64,000 nucleotides of DNA from Mucilaginibacter sp. JRF (GTDB lineage: Bacteria; Bacteroidota; Bacteroidia; Sphingobacteriales; Sphingobacteriaceae): NCBI RefSeq assembly GCF_015223065.1, contig NZ_JADFBY010000003.1, positions 496,001 through 560,000 on the forward strand. The letters run 5' to 3'. The notes under the pieces were generated by a model. It was not told the origin of the DNA, did not search any database, and was given only the letters and a program-made list of their open reading frames with translations. Below, piece after piece: positions 1 through 8,725 of this stretch (positions are counted from its first letter, which is position 1; every line of letters begins with the position of its first letter). A program made the position numbers and the translations under genes.

Positions 1-1146
1 CCCGGCAGCAGCGTTAAATTAAGACAATTCTTAAAGCAGGCCGAATACAAATACCGTGTAGGCATGGGCGAGTATGTATTCAAGCCTTCGCACTCCATAA
101 CCGAATACTTTGATCTCGATCTCATCAAAAAAAGCATCGGCATACAATTGCTTACCAATATGAGTAAGCACTTACGTAAGTACTTTCGTAATTCAAAACT
201 GATAAAATTATTAGAGTTCCCGGTGCTGTTTTTGGGTGCTACCCCACAGAACACGCCCGCCATGTACAGCATGATGAACTATGCCGACTTAGCATTAGGA
301 ACCTGGTACCCCATGGGCGGCATGAACGAGATAGTAAAGGCGATGGTGAACCTTGCCAAAGAATTAGGTGTTACTATAAAGCTTGATACCGAAGTAAAAC
401 ATCTGAAGGTAGAGAACAAACATATAACCGTTATTGAAACCGACAAGGGCCAATACCAGGCCGACTTTATAGTAGCCGGTGCCGATTATGCCCATGTTGA
501 TCAGCATTTGATAGATGAGCCTTACAGAAACTACACCGAAAAGTATTGGGATAGCCGTACCATGTCGCCATCGAGTTTGCTGTTTTACATCGGCCTGAAT
601 AAAAAACTGGGCGACATAAAGCACCATAACCTGTTTTTTGATGAGGACTTTAATCAGCATGCGCACGAGATATACACCGAACCACAATGGCCATCAAAGC
701 CGCTGTTCTATGCCTCATGCCCATCAAAAACGGATAGCAGTGTAGCGCCCGAGGGCTGCGAAAACATGTTCTTCCTGATGCCATTAGCACCCGGCCTGCA
801 GGATAGCGAGGCCATGCGCGAAAAGTATTTCGACATTATGGTTAACCGCTTTGAAAGCGTTACCGGCGAAAGCATCCGCGATAACATAATCGTAAAACGC
901 AGCTATGCCATGAATGATTTTAAGGCCGATTATCACTCCTACAAGGGCAACGCCTACGGGTTGGCGAATACCCTGAGCCAAACCGCCTTTTTAAAGCCGG
1001 CCATGCGGGCAAAGCACATCAAAAACCTGCTGTATACCGGGCAGCTTACCGTGCCGGGGCCGGGTGTGCCGCCGGCCATTATATCGGGCAGGGTGGTGGC
1101 TGCCGAGGTGCAAAAACTGATAAAGCCCGATAGCAGGCAGCCATAA
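1..1146 (+). CDS. crtI: Phytoene desaturase, CrtI family (5' partial)
   Basis: The frame is open to the first base, so the start codon and the N-terminal FAD-binding fold lie outside the window; about 381 residues remain of the roughly 490 usual in the family. The visible part carries the CrtI-type body and ends with the C-terminal FAD-contact stretch TGQLTVPGPGVPPAIISGR, the best diagnostic here. Members dehydrogenate phytoene toward lycopene at the membrane. No carotenoid partner gene follows: rlmI starts 26 bp downstream with its own promoter, so crtI is probably the last gene of an operon that lies to the left. A carotene hydroxylase at 45.5-46.0 kb makes a carotenoid pathway plausible. 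Other CrtI-like desaturases or isomerases (CrtD, CrtN types) cannot be excluded. Confidence 0.85.
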   Translation, partial: PGSSVKLRQFLKQAEYKYRVGMGEYVFKPSHSITEYFDLDLIKKSIGIQLLTNMSKHLRKYFRNSKLIKLLEFPVLFLGATPQNTPAMYSMMNYADLALGTWYPMGGMNEIVKAMVNLAKELGVTIKLDTEVKHLKVENKHITVIETDKGQYQADFIVAGADYAHVDQHLIDEPYRNYTEKYWDSRTMSPSSLLFYIGLNKKLGDIKHHNLFFDEDFNQHAHEIYTEPQWPSKPLFYASCPSKTDSSVAPEGCENMFFLMPLAPGLQDSEAMREKYFDIMVNRFESVTGESIRDNIIVKRSYAMNDFKADYHSYKGNAYGLANTLSQTAFLKPAMRAKHIKNLLYTGQLTVPGPGVPPAIISGRVVAAEVQKLIKPDSRQP

Positions 1147-1160
1147 CACATTGTAATTGC

Positions 1161-1168
1161 TACCTTTG
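1161..1168 (+). promoter_or_regulatory. Bacteroidota -7 box for rlmI
   Basis: TACCTTTG fits TAnnTTTG exactly. The rlmI ATG lies 5 bases after its last G, so the transcript should be leaderless or nearly so. No clear TTG/TTTG -33 element is seen at the usual spacing. Confidence 0.5.
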
Positions 1169-1172
1169 TGCT

Positions 1173-2360
1173 ATGGTTGATGTTATATTAAAAAAAGGTA
1201 AGGAAAAGGCAGTATTGCAACGCCATCCCTGGGTTTTTTCGGGCGCTGTTGAGCGTGTAAAGGGTAAACCTAAAAATGGCGAGGTGGTGCGGCTGGTATC
1301 TGCCCAGGGCTTATTTATGGCCTATGGTTTTTATAACGATAAATCGCGCGTGGCAGTAAGGCTGCTGGAATGGAACGAGGAGGTGCAGATAGATGAGGCC
1401 TGGTTCCGCGCCAAGGTTGCCGATGCCGTTAGTGCCCGCAAACATGTACTTGCCGATGGTGAAACCAACACCTGTCGCCTCATTTTTAGCGAGGCTGATT
1501 ACCTGCCCGGACTAATAGTAGATAAATATGCCGACCATCTGGCAGTACAAATACTTACCTCGGGTATCGAGAATAATATGCCCGTAATAATTGATGAACT
1601 GCAAAAACTGCTCAACCCCAAAAGTATTTTTGATAAAAGCGATGCTTCATCGCGCCAGCACGAAGGCTTGACAACCGAAAATAAGCTGCTATGGGGCACC
1701 CCACCGCCCGAACTGGTAGAGGTAAAAGAGAATGGCATCACCTACGGCATCAACATTGCCGAAGGACAAAAATCAGGCTTTTATTGCGATCAGCGCGATA
1801 ATCGCCGCATACTGGCATCATACGCCAAAGGCAAAAAAGTGCTCGATTGCTTTTCGTACACCGGAGGCTTCACACTCAATAGCTTAAAAAACGAGGCAGC
1901 ATCAGTTACCAGTGTGGATAGCTCGGCACTTGCTGTTGAAACACTGAACGAAAATATACGCCTGAACGGGTTTGACACCTCAAAACATGAGGCTATTAAG
2001 GCTGATGTAAACAGCCAGCTACGCCGCTTTAAGGATGACGGCGAAAAATTTGACGTAATTGTACTCGATCCGCCAAAATACGCCCCCTCACGCTCGGCGC
2101 TCGACAGGGCATCCCGCGCTTATAAGGATCTGAACCGCGTAGCCATGCTGCTGCTTAACGATGGCGGCCTGCTGGCCACCTATTCCTGCTCCGGCGCTAT
2201 GGATCTGGAAACCTTTAAGCAGGTATTGGCCTGGGCGGCCCTTGATGCTGGCAAACAGGTGCAATTCATCCACCAGTTTTGCCAACCCGAAGATCACCCG
2301 GTACGTTCATCCTTTCCGGAAGGGGAGTATTTGAAGGGGTTGTTGTGCAGGGTGTTTTGA
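1173..2360 (+). CDS. rlmI: 23S rRNA (cytosine-C5) methyltransferase, RlmI family
   Basis: A 395-residue SAM-dependent methyltransferase. An N-terminal PUA domain (about residues 3-75, with HPWVFSGAVERVKG) binds RNA. It is followed by an EEHEB-type linker and a Rossmann fold with SAM motif I VLDCFSYTGGF near residue 222 and the motif DPPKYAPS near 299; the catalytic cysteine is in TYSCSG. E. coli RlmI (396 residues) makes m5C1962 in 23S rRNA, and length and domain order agree. The start is fixed by the -7 box 5 bases upstream. It converges on purD across an intergenic region filled with palindromic repeats. The exact target nucleotide is inferred from the family. Confidence 0.88.
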   Translation: MVDVILKKGKEKAVLQRHPWVFSGAVERVKGKPKNGEVVRLVSAQGLFMAYGFYNDKSRVAVRLLEWNEEVQIDEAWFRAKVADAVSARKHVLADGETNTCRLIFSEADYLPGLIVDKYADHLAVQILTSGIENNMPVIIDELQKLLNPKSIFDKSDASSRQHEGLTTENKLLWGTPPPELVEVKENGITYGINIAEGQKSGFYCDQRDNRRILASYAKGKKVLDCFSYTGGFTLNSLKNEAASVTSVDSSALAVETLNENIRLNGFDTSKHEAIKADVNSQLRRFKDDGEKFDVIVLDPPKYAPSRSALDRASRAYKDLNRVAMLLLNDGGLLATYSCSGAMDLETFKQVLAWAALDAGKQVQFIHQFCQPEDHPVRSSFPEGEYLKGLLCRVF

Positions 2361-2415
2361 TGGTGACTCCCGTTTTCGGCATTGCTTCGTACCAGTAACC
2401 TATGGTTTGTGATTT

Positions 2416-2488
2416 GTCATGCTGAGCTTGTCGAAGCATTCGCTGCTTAATTAGGCCCTCGCTCGCCCTTCGACAGGCTCAGGGTGAC
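2416..2488. repeat. GTCAT-ended inverted repeat (REP-like), family A
   Basis: Left arm 2416-2436 (GTCATGCTGAGC... to TCGAAG) and right arm 2468-2488 (CTTCGACAGGCTCAGG... to GTGAC) are complementary except for about three mismatches, with a 31-bp spacer. Palindromes with this core recur in many bacterial genomes. It lies between convergent genes, so it may also help end transcription. Confidence 0.7.
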
Positions 2489-2514
2489 ATGGCCTACGCT
2501 TCATTTTATTGTTA

Positions 2515-2597
2515 TGTCATTTCGAACGAGGTACGAGGAGAAATCTATCGCCTTACTATGAACGCAGACAGATTTCTCGTTACCACTCGAAATGACA
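2515..2597. repeat. GTCAT-ended interspersed repeat, family B copy 1
   Basis: An 83-bp element starting TGTCATTTCGAACGAGG and ending CTCGAAATGACA. Inner arms GAGAAATCT and AGATTTCTCG pair. It matches 8115-8196 closely over its whole length, including the GAACGCAGACAGATTTCTCG stretch, so the two are copies of one element. Confidence 0.85.
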
Positions 2598-2669
2598 AGA
2601 GGTGAGAGTAGATTGCAGGCCAATCAACGCCATAAAAAATCACCCCCCAAATCAACAGTCAATGACTAT

Positions 2670-3944
2670 TTATACCAGGTCAAACCCGATATCTTTCCTA
2701 AAGTAAACACCATCATAATAAATACGACTGGCATCGGCAGTGGCTTGTTGCAGGGCGTCGAACAGGTTATCCTGTAAGGTAGTAATGGCCAATACACGTC
2801 CGCCGGCGGTGCGTATATCCTCGCCAACGGTAGTGGTGCCCGCGTGGAAAACTATCGACTCGCGAATGTTCTCGATACCGGTGATGGTTTTATCTTTCAG
2901 GTATTCGCCCGGGTAGCCGCCTGCTACACATACTATGGTAGCTGCCACTTTATCAGATATGGTGAATTGTTTATCTATCAAATTACCCTCGGCAACACCT
3001 TCCAGCAGATCAACCAGATCACTCTCGATACGTGGCAATACGCTTTCGGTTTCAGGGTCGCCCATGCGGCAGTTGTATTCAATTACGTAAGGGTCGCCGC
3101 CGCAATTCATCAGGCCTATAAAAATAAAGCCTTTATAAGGTATGTTATCTTGCTTTAAACCTTCAACCGTAGGGATGATCACGCGCTCCTCAACCTTTTT
3201 CAAAAACTCATCATCAGCAAACGGCACCGGCGAAACTGAACCCATGCCACCGGTATTCAAGCCGGTATCGCCCTCGCCAATACGTTTATAATCCTTGGCT
3301 GATGGCAGCACTTTATAACTATTACCGTCAGTAAGTACAAATACCGAAAGTTCAATACCCTGCAAAAACTGCTCGATAACCACCTTTGAGCTGGCTTCGC
3401 CAAATTTGGCGTTGTTAAGCATTTCGGTTAGTTCAAGCTCGGCTTCTTCAAGAGTTGTGCATATCAATACACCTTTACCAGCGGCAAGTCCGTCAGCTTT
3501 TAATACTACGGGCAGGCCAATGGTTGGTAAAAACTCCAGGCCATCCTGCAAGGTTTCGCGAGTAAACGTGCGCGATGCCGCGGTAGGCACATTGTGGCGC
3601 TGCATAAACTGCTTTGAAAAATCCTTACTACCCTCCAGCTGAGCGCCCTCGGCCTGCGGGCCAACCACCGGGATGTGTTTTATCTCATCATCGGCTAAAA
3701 AGAAATCGTGAACGCCTTTTACCAGCGGCTCCTCGGGGCCTACCAATACCATATTGATGTTGTTGGCCAGTACAAATTGTTTAATGGCGGCAAAATCGGT
3801 AACCTTAATGTTTACATTGGTGCCATACTGCCCTGTGCCGGCATTACCGGGAGCAATAAACAATGATTCGCATTTTGGGCTTTGCGATAATTTCCAGGCG
3901 AAGGCGCTTTCCCTTCCGCCCGAACCGAGGATCAGGATGTTCAT
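2670..3944 (-). CDS. purD: Phosphoribosylamine--glycine ligase (GARS)
   Basis: A 424-residue enzyme of purine synthesis: 5-phosphoribosylamine + glycine + ATP gives GAR. It starts with the GARS N domain (MNILILGSGGRESAFAWKL), continues with an ATP-grasp core (VVLKADGLAAGKGV near residue 145; metal-binding EYNCRMGDPETE) and ends with the GARS C domain. Length fits free-standing PurD (about 425-430). Start: ATG at 3944, with an exact -7 box TATCTTTG (3957-3950 on this strand) ending 5 bases upstream. It is monocistronic here; neighbours on both sides are transcribed from the opposite strand. Confidence 0.97.
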   Translation of the reverse strand: MNILILGSGGRESAFAWKLSQSPKCESLFIAPGNAGTGQYGTNVNIKVTDFAAIKQFVLANNINMVLVGPEEPLVKGVHDFFLADDEIKHIPVVGPQAEGAQLEGSKDFSKQFMQRHNVPTAASRTFTRETLQDGLEFLPTIGLPVVLKADGLAAGKGVLICTTLEEAELELTEMLNNAKFGEASSKVVIEQFLQGIELSVFVLTDGNSYKVLPSAKDYKRIGEGDTGLNTGGMGSVSPVPFADDEFLKKVEERVIIPTVEGLKQDNIPYKGFIFIGLMNCGGDPYVIEYNCRMGDPETESVLPRIESDLVDLLEGVAEGNLIDKQFTISDKVAATIVCVAGGYPGEYLKDKTITGIENIRESIVFHAGTTTVGEDIRTAGGRVLAITTLQDNLFDALQQATADASRIYYDGVYFRKDIGFDLV

Positions 3945-3949
3945 GCCCG

Positions 3950-3957
3950 CAAAGATA
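3950..3957 (-). promoter_or_regulatory. Bacteroidota -7 box for purD
   Basis: On the minus strand this reads TATCTTTG, an exact TAnnTTTG, with 5 bases to the purD ATG. A leaderless purD transcript is predicted. Confidence 0.5.
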
Positions 3958-4076
3958 CTATTTTGGCTAAGAGATAAGTTATATACTGATGGCAGATTAA
4001 CAGGCCGGGCAAAATACTGATAACAGCTACCCTTGCGCCCGGCAATTTTATATTATTATAATAAGGTATATACCGC

Positions 4077-4084
4077 TACCTTTA
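4077..4084 (+). promoter_or_regulatory. -7 box for the S23-like gene
   Basis: TACCTTTA, one mismatch to TAnnTTTG, ends 9 bases before the ATG at 4094. Confidence 0.35.
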
Positions 4085-4093
4085 TAATTAACT

Positions 4094-4642
4094 ATGGAAC
4101 GCAGACCTCATAAATTTGAAAAGCTACCGGTATACCAAAAATCACAGGAGCTTTTTGATCTGGTTGATATTATAGCCGAAGCCTTGAAAGAGGACGACAT
4201 GAAAGAGCACCTGGCCGCGCAGATGCTGAGCAACGCCGCCATTATACAGGCCAAAATTGCCGGTGCCGAGGGCGGCGGGCTATACTCACTGCGCATGCAG
4301 AACGCCGTACTTATAAAGCTGGCCGTGCAGGATATGTTCAATGCTGTATCATTCGCGTCAATGGTAAATATTAATGAGGAGGATTACGTGCAGCTAATGC
4401 GCGATAAGGTGGAGGAGTTCAGGCTGGTTTTTGTGGAGTGGATTCGCGGGTTTGATAAAAGCTATGATATACCTGACAATTGGGCCATTCGCTTTGATAC
4501 CAGCACCCCCGAGCAGGAAAAGCTGGAAGAACTGATGTTTGACGAGGAAAAGTTTTTTGAAGACTTTGATGATGAGGGCTTTGAAGATGACGAGGACTTT
4601 GACGATGAGGACAGCGACGATAAGCCCGAAGACAAAAATTAA
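4094..4642 (+). CDS. Four-helix-bundle protein (S23 / 23S rRNA IVP-like) with acidic tail
   Basis: 182 residues. The opening KFEKLPVYQKSQELFDLVDIIAE resembles the start of the S23/23S rRNA-intervening-sequence four-helix-bundle family, and residues 10-125 are predicted mostly helical. The last ~38 residues are almost purely acidic (repeated FDDE/EDDEDFDDE blocks), which is not typical of the family and suggests binding to a basic partner. There is no signal peptide or membrane segment, so it is cytoplasmic. It lies 142 bp upstream of secA on the same strand, but secA has its own -7 box. Function is unknown; S23-like proteins occur both inside rRNA introns and free-standing as here. Confidence 0.75.
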   Translation: MERRPHKFEKLPVYQKSQELFDLVDIIAEALKEDDMKEHLAAQMLSNAAIIQAKIAGAEGGGLYSLRMQNAVLIKLAVQDMFNAVSFASMVNINEEDYVQLMRDKVEEFRLVFVEWIRGFDKSYDIPDNWAIRFDTSTPEQEKLEELMFDEEKFFEDFDDEGFEDDEDFDDEDSDDKPEDKN

Positions 4643-4705
4643 CCGACCATTGTTACCGCTTTTTTAAGCTTTGGTGTCAATAAGCCCGGTTATAGTAAAA
4701 AATCT

Positions 4706-4713
4706 TACATTTG
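4706..4713 (+). promoter_or_regulatory. -7 box for secA, with leader hairpin
   Basis: TACATTTG fits TAnnTTTG exactly. It predicts a leader of about 65 bases before the secA ATG. The leader holds a GC-rich hairpin: CAATGCGC (4732-4739), loop TGTG, GCGCAATTG (4744-4752), with one bulge. Confidence 0.45.
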
Positions 4714-4784
4714 CCTGTCAAAATGGCTTTGCAATGCGCTGTGGCGCAATTGTTGAGTTATGAACCATAGCTATTTAAAAATAT

Positions 4785-7700
4785 ATGTTAGATTTTTTCA
4801 GTAAGCTTTTTGGGAGCAAATCAGAACGCGACGTAAAAGGCATCAATCCTATAGTTGATAAGATAAAGGCCGAGTTTGCCAAGCTCGATGCATTAACTAA
4901 TGATGAGCTGCGCGCCAAAACCATACAATTTAAGCAAACCATACAGGAAAAGCTTGCCGGTATTGATGAGCAGATAGCTGCCATTAAAGAGCAAACCGAC
5001 AATAACCCTGATCTGGACGTTGCCGAGAAAGTTGAGTTATATACTCAGCTTGATAAACTGGGCAAAGACCGAGATAAGGAGCTTGAAGTGGTGCTGATGG
5101 AAATATTGCCCGAAGCCTTCGCTGTGGTTAAAGAAACCTCGCGCCGCTTTGCAGGTAACCCAACCATTGAGGTTACGGCCACCCAGTTTGACCGCGACCT
5201 GGCATCCCGCAAAAAAAATGTAATTATACAAGGCGACAAAGCTATTCACCATAATACCTGGATAGCCGCCGGTAACGAGGTTACCTGGAACATGGTACAT
5301 TACGATGTACAGCTTATTGGTGGTATTGTACTACACCAGGGTAAAATTGCCGAGATGGCCACAGGTGAGGGTAAAACATTGGTAGCTACACTACCTGCTT
5401 ACCTTAACGCGCTGGCTGGCCAAGGTGTACACATAGTAACGGTGAATGATTACCTTGCCCGTCGTGACTCGGAATGGATGGGCCCGCTGTACGAGTTCCA
5501 CGGCCTGTCGGTTGATTGTATTGACAAGCATGAGCCAAATTCTGACTCCCGCCGCCGTGCATACTTGTCTGATATTACTTTTGGTACCAATAACGAATTT
5601 GGTTTTGATTACCTGCGTGACAATATGACACGCAGCCCCGAAGAACTTGTACAGCGCAAGCTGCACTTTGCCATGGTGGATGAGGTTGACTCGGTTTTAG
5701 TTGATGATGCCCGTACACCATTGATCATCTCAGGTCCTATACCTCGTGGCGATGAGCATGAGTTTTATGAATTAAAACCACGCATTGAGCGCTTGGTTAA
5801 CGCGCAGCGTAACTACATTACCGGCGTACTTAACGAAGCTAAAAAGCAAATTAATGATGGTAAAGCCGGTGTTGATGATGGTGGTTTAGCCCTGTTACGC
5901 GCACACCGCGGTTTGCCTAAAAACAAGGCTCTTATAAAGTTCCTGAGCGAAGGCTCAAACAGGCAGGTACTTCAAAAAACTGAAGGCCACTACATGCAGG
6001 ATCAAAACAAGGAAATGCCAAAGGTAGATGCCGAGCTGTTCTTCGTTATCGACGAGAAAAGCAATTCGGTAGAACTATCTGAAAAAGGTATTGAGCTGAT
6101 CACCGCTTCGGGCGAAGATCCGCACTTCTTTGTAATGCCCGACGTAGGTACCGAAATCGCCGCTATCGAAAAGTCAGACCTGAGCGCTGAGGATAAGATA
6201 GCCCAAAAGGATTCCCTGATGCGCGATTTCTCGATCAAATCAGAGCGTATACACTCGGTTAACCAGTTATTAAAGGCTTACACTTTATTTGAAAAAGATA
6301 CCGAGTACATTGTTGACGAAGGCAAGGTTAAGATAGTTGACGAGCAAACAGGCCGTGTATTGGATGGCCGCCGTTACTCGGATGGTTTACACCAGGCTAT
6401 TGAGGCTAAGGAGAATGTTAAGGTTGAGGATGCAACCCAAACCTTTGCAACCATCACCCTGCAAAATTACTTTAGGATGTACCACAAGCTTTGTGGTATG
6501 ACGGGTACTGCTGTTACCGAAGCCGGTGAGCTTTGGCAGATATATAAATTGGACGTGGTAGAAATACCAACCAACACGCCAACAAGCCGCCAGGATCGTC
6601 AGGATTTGGTTTACCGTACCGTACGTGAAAAATACAATGCCGTTGCCGACGAGATTGTGAAAATGACCCAGGCTGGTCGCCCGGTACTGGTAGGTACAAC
6701 CTCGGTTGAAATTTCAGAATTATTGAGCCGTATGCTTAAGCTGCGCGGCATCAAACATAACGTGCTGAACGCCAAAATGCACCAAAAAGAGGCCGATATT
6801 GTGGCCGAAGCTGGTAAGGCCGGTACGGTTACCATTGCTACCAACATGGCCGGTCGTGGTACAGATATTAAATTAGGCCCTGGCGTTAAAGATGCCGGTG
6901 GTTTAGCTATCATTGGTACCGAAAGGCATGAATCTCGCCGTGTTGACAGGCAGTTGCGCGGTCGTGCAGGTCGTCAGGGTGACCCGGGTTCATCACAGTT
7001 CTTCGTATCGCTTGAGGATAACCTGATGCGTTTATTCGGTTCAGAGCGTATATCAAGCTTGATGGTGCGTATGGGTATTGAGGAGGGCGAAGTAATACAG
7101 CACTCCATGATCTCAAAATCAATTGAGCGTGCGCAGAAAAAGGTTGAAGAAAACAACTTTGGTATACGTAAGCGCCTGCTGGAGTATGACGACGTTATGA
7201 ACTCGCAGCGTACCGTTATTTACGCTAAACGTAAAAATGCCTTGTTTGGCGAGCGTTTGGATGTGGATATCAACAACACCATTTTTGATGTGGTTGAGGA
7301 TATTGTTACCGAGTACAAAGAATCAAACAATTACGAAGGCTTTAAGCTTGAGGTGATCCGTATATTCTCGGTTGATGTTGAGCTGAGCGAAGATGAATTT
7401 GGCAGCATATCACTGAATAACCTGGTTGATAAAACATTTGACGAGGTTACCGATTTCTACAAACGTAAATCGGATGCTATTGCTAACCAGGCTTTCCCGG
7501 TATTAAAAGATGTATTTGAAACCCGCGGCGCGCAGGTTGAGAACATTGTAGTACCATTTACTGATGGTGTACACGGCATACAAATAGCCGTTCCGCTTAA
7601 AAAGGCGGTTGAGAACCACGGCCACGAGGTGATCAAATCGTTTGAGAAGAACGTTGTGCTTTACCTGATAGATGATGCCTGGAAAGAGCACCTGCGCGAA

Positions 7701-8096
7701 ATGGACGAGCTGAAACAATCTGTACAAAACGCGGTTTATGAGCAAAAGGACCCATTGCTGGTTTATAAGTTCGAGGCGTTTGAATTGTTCCGCCAGATGC
7801 TGGCCAATGTGAATAAGGAGCTGGTGAGCTTCCTGTTCCGTGGTGGTATACCGGTACAACAGCAACATCCGGAAGAAATACGCGAAGCAAGGCCACAGCC
7901 TAAAACGGACTTAAGGAACATTAAAGCCTCAAAAGCCGAAGTGGTACAGGAGAGCAACGGCGTACCTATGGACGACACCCGCGAAATGGAAAAACAATCG
8001 CCGGTACGTGTTGAACAAAAGATAGGCCGTAATGACCCTTGCCCTTGCGGAAGCGGTAAAAAATACAAAAACTGTCACGGCGTAGGCTTGGCGTAA
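4785..8096 (+). CDS. secA: Protein translocase ATPase SecA
   Basis: 1103 residues; the motor that drives preproteins through SecYEG. The Walker A motif is in [13 protein letters not shown] (near residue 194), the DEAD-type box is [15 protein letters not shown] (near 298), followed by the preprotein cross-linking domain, the second helicase domain ([27 protein letters not shown]) and the helical scaffold. The extreme C-terminus has the zinc/SecB-binding motif [14 protein letters not shown] (from about 1084). It is about 200 residues longer than E. coli SecA because of insertions, including ~40 residues in the N-terminal region and one after the DEVD box; such long forms are usual in Bacteroidota. 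It ends 19 bp before a family B repeat. Confidence 0.98.
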   Translation: MLDFFSKLFGSKSERDVKGINPIVDKIKAEFAKLDALTNDELRAKTIQFKQTIQEKLAGIDEQIAAIKEQTDNNPDLDVAEKVELYTQLDKLGKDRDKELEVVLMEILPEAFAVVKETSRRFAGNPTIEVTATQFDRDLASRKKNVIIQGDKAIHHNTWIAAGNEVTWNMVHYDVQLIGGIVLHQGKIAEMATGEGKTLVATLPAYLNALAGQGVHIVTVNDYLARRDSEWMGPLYEFHGLSVDCIDKHEPNSDSRRRAYLSDITFGTNNEFGFDYLRDNMTRSPEELVQRKLHFAMVDEVDSVLVDDARTPLIISGPIPRGDEHEFYELKPRIERLVNAQRNYITGVLNEAKKQINDGKAGVDDGGLALLRAHRGLPKNKALIKFLSEGSNRQVLQKTEGHYMQDQNKEMPKVDAELFFVIDEKSNSVELSEKGIELITASGEDPHFFVMPDVGTEIAAIEKSDLSAEDKIAQKDSLMRDFSIKSERIHSVNQLLKAYTLFEKDTEYIVDEGKVKIVDEQTGRVLDGRRYSDGLHQAIEAKENVKVEDATQTFATITLQNYFRMYHKLCGMTGTAVTEAGELWQIYKLDVVEIPTNTPTSRQDRQDLVYRTVREKYNAVADEIVKMTQAGRPVLVGTTSVEISELLSRMLKLRGIKHNVLNAKMHQKEADIVAEAGKAGTVTIATNMAGRGTDIKLGPGVKDAGGLAIIGTERHESRRVDRQLRGRAGRQGDPGSSQFFVSLEDNLMRLFGSERISSLMVRMGIEEGEVIQHSMISKSIERAQKKVEENNFGIRKRLLEYDDVMNSQRTVIYAKRKNALFGERLDVDINNTIFDVVEDIVTEYKESNNYEGFKLEVIRIFSVDVELSEDEFGSISLNNLVDKTFDEVTDFYKRKSDAIANQAFPVLKDVFETRGAQVENIVVPFTDGVHGIQIAVPLKKAVENHGHEVIKSFEKNVVLYLIDDAWKEHLREMDELKQSVQNAVYEQKDPLLVYKFEAFELFRQMLANVNKELVSFLFRGGIPVQQQHPEEIREARPQPKTDLRNIKASKAEVVQESNGVPMDDTREMEKQSPVRVEQKIGRNDPCPCGSGKKYKNCHGVGLA

Positions 8097-8114
8097 GTAA
8101 ATAACAAACCTCAA

Positions 8115-8196
8115 TGTCATCTCGACGAGGTACGAGGAGAGATCTGTCGCTTTGCTATGAACGCAGACAGATTTCTCGCTATCGCTCGAAATGACA
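8115..8196. repeat. GTCAT-ended interspersed repeat, family B copy 2
   Basis: An 82-bp element from TGTCATCTCGACGAGG to CTCGAAATGACA. It is nearly the same as 2515-2597, differing at scattered positions and by one base in length. It lies between secA and the SPOR gene. Confidence 0.85.
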
Positions 8197-8275
8197 ATTG
8201 GTACGAGGGAAAATCCGGAAGCTGTACATTATTGTACTTGCTAAACAGAATACATCCCGATATGAAATAAAATAA

Positions 8276-8725
8276 ATGAACAACACAGCATCCACATACA
8301 AAGCATTAATTGCCAAAGTAGCCGGGTGCTGTGTTTTCTTTATGCTGATAGCCCTCGGCGCATCCGCGCAGCGTGGCAGGGTTGAGGTTGTGAAAGACGC
8401 CCGCGTTGATACCCTTATTAACCGTTGGGACGAGCTAAATAAAATAGGCGGTATACGTGGCTCAAACTATGGCTACCGGGTGCAAATATTCACTGGATCG
8501 AACCGGAAGGATGCCTACAAAGCGCAAAACCGGTTTCAGGACATGCACCCCGATATGCGCACCTACATCAGCTATCGCGACCCTAACTTTAAGGTACACG
8601 CCGGTGATTTCAGAACAAAGCTCGAAGCACAAAAAATGCTCGAGGAACTGAAGCCCTACTTCTCGGGCATGTTTGTTATTCCGGGAAAGATCAATCCCCC
8701 TAAATTAGAAACAGGTAATGATTAA
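8276..8725 (+). CDS. Secreted SPOR-domain protein
   Basis: 149 residues. A hydrophobic N-terminal segment (about 15-31, ending ASAQ) looks like a signal peptide. Residues ~65-140 form a SPOR domain, beginning GYRVQIFTGSNRKDAYKAQ and containing DPNFKVHAGDFRTKLEAQKM. SPOR domains bind denuded peptidoglycan glycan strands, often at division sites, so the mature protein is expected in the periplasm. The stop overlaps the start of the M20 amidohydrolase by 8 bp, so the two are co-transcribed and translationally coupled. No lipobox is seen. Confidence 0.85.
   Translation: MNNTASTYKALIAKVAGCCVFFMLIALGASAQRGRVEVVKDARVDTLINRWDELNKIGGIRGSNYGYRVQIFTGSNRKDAYKAQNRFQDMHPDMRTYISYRDPNFKVHAGDFRTKLEAQKMLEELKPYFSGMFVIPGKINPPKLETGND

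Larger units (their letters stand above)
2361..2669. other. Intergenic region between convergent rlmI and purD
   Basis: About 309 bp with no credible gene. It holds two different GTCAT-ended palindromic elements (2416-2488 and 2515-2597). The remaining bases show nothing recognisable. Confidence 0.7.

Noticed and set aside
2592..2777. 61-codon plus-strand frame at the end of the repeat region
   Set aside because: It starts in a family B repeat and overlaps the 3' end of purD; no support.
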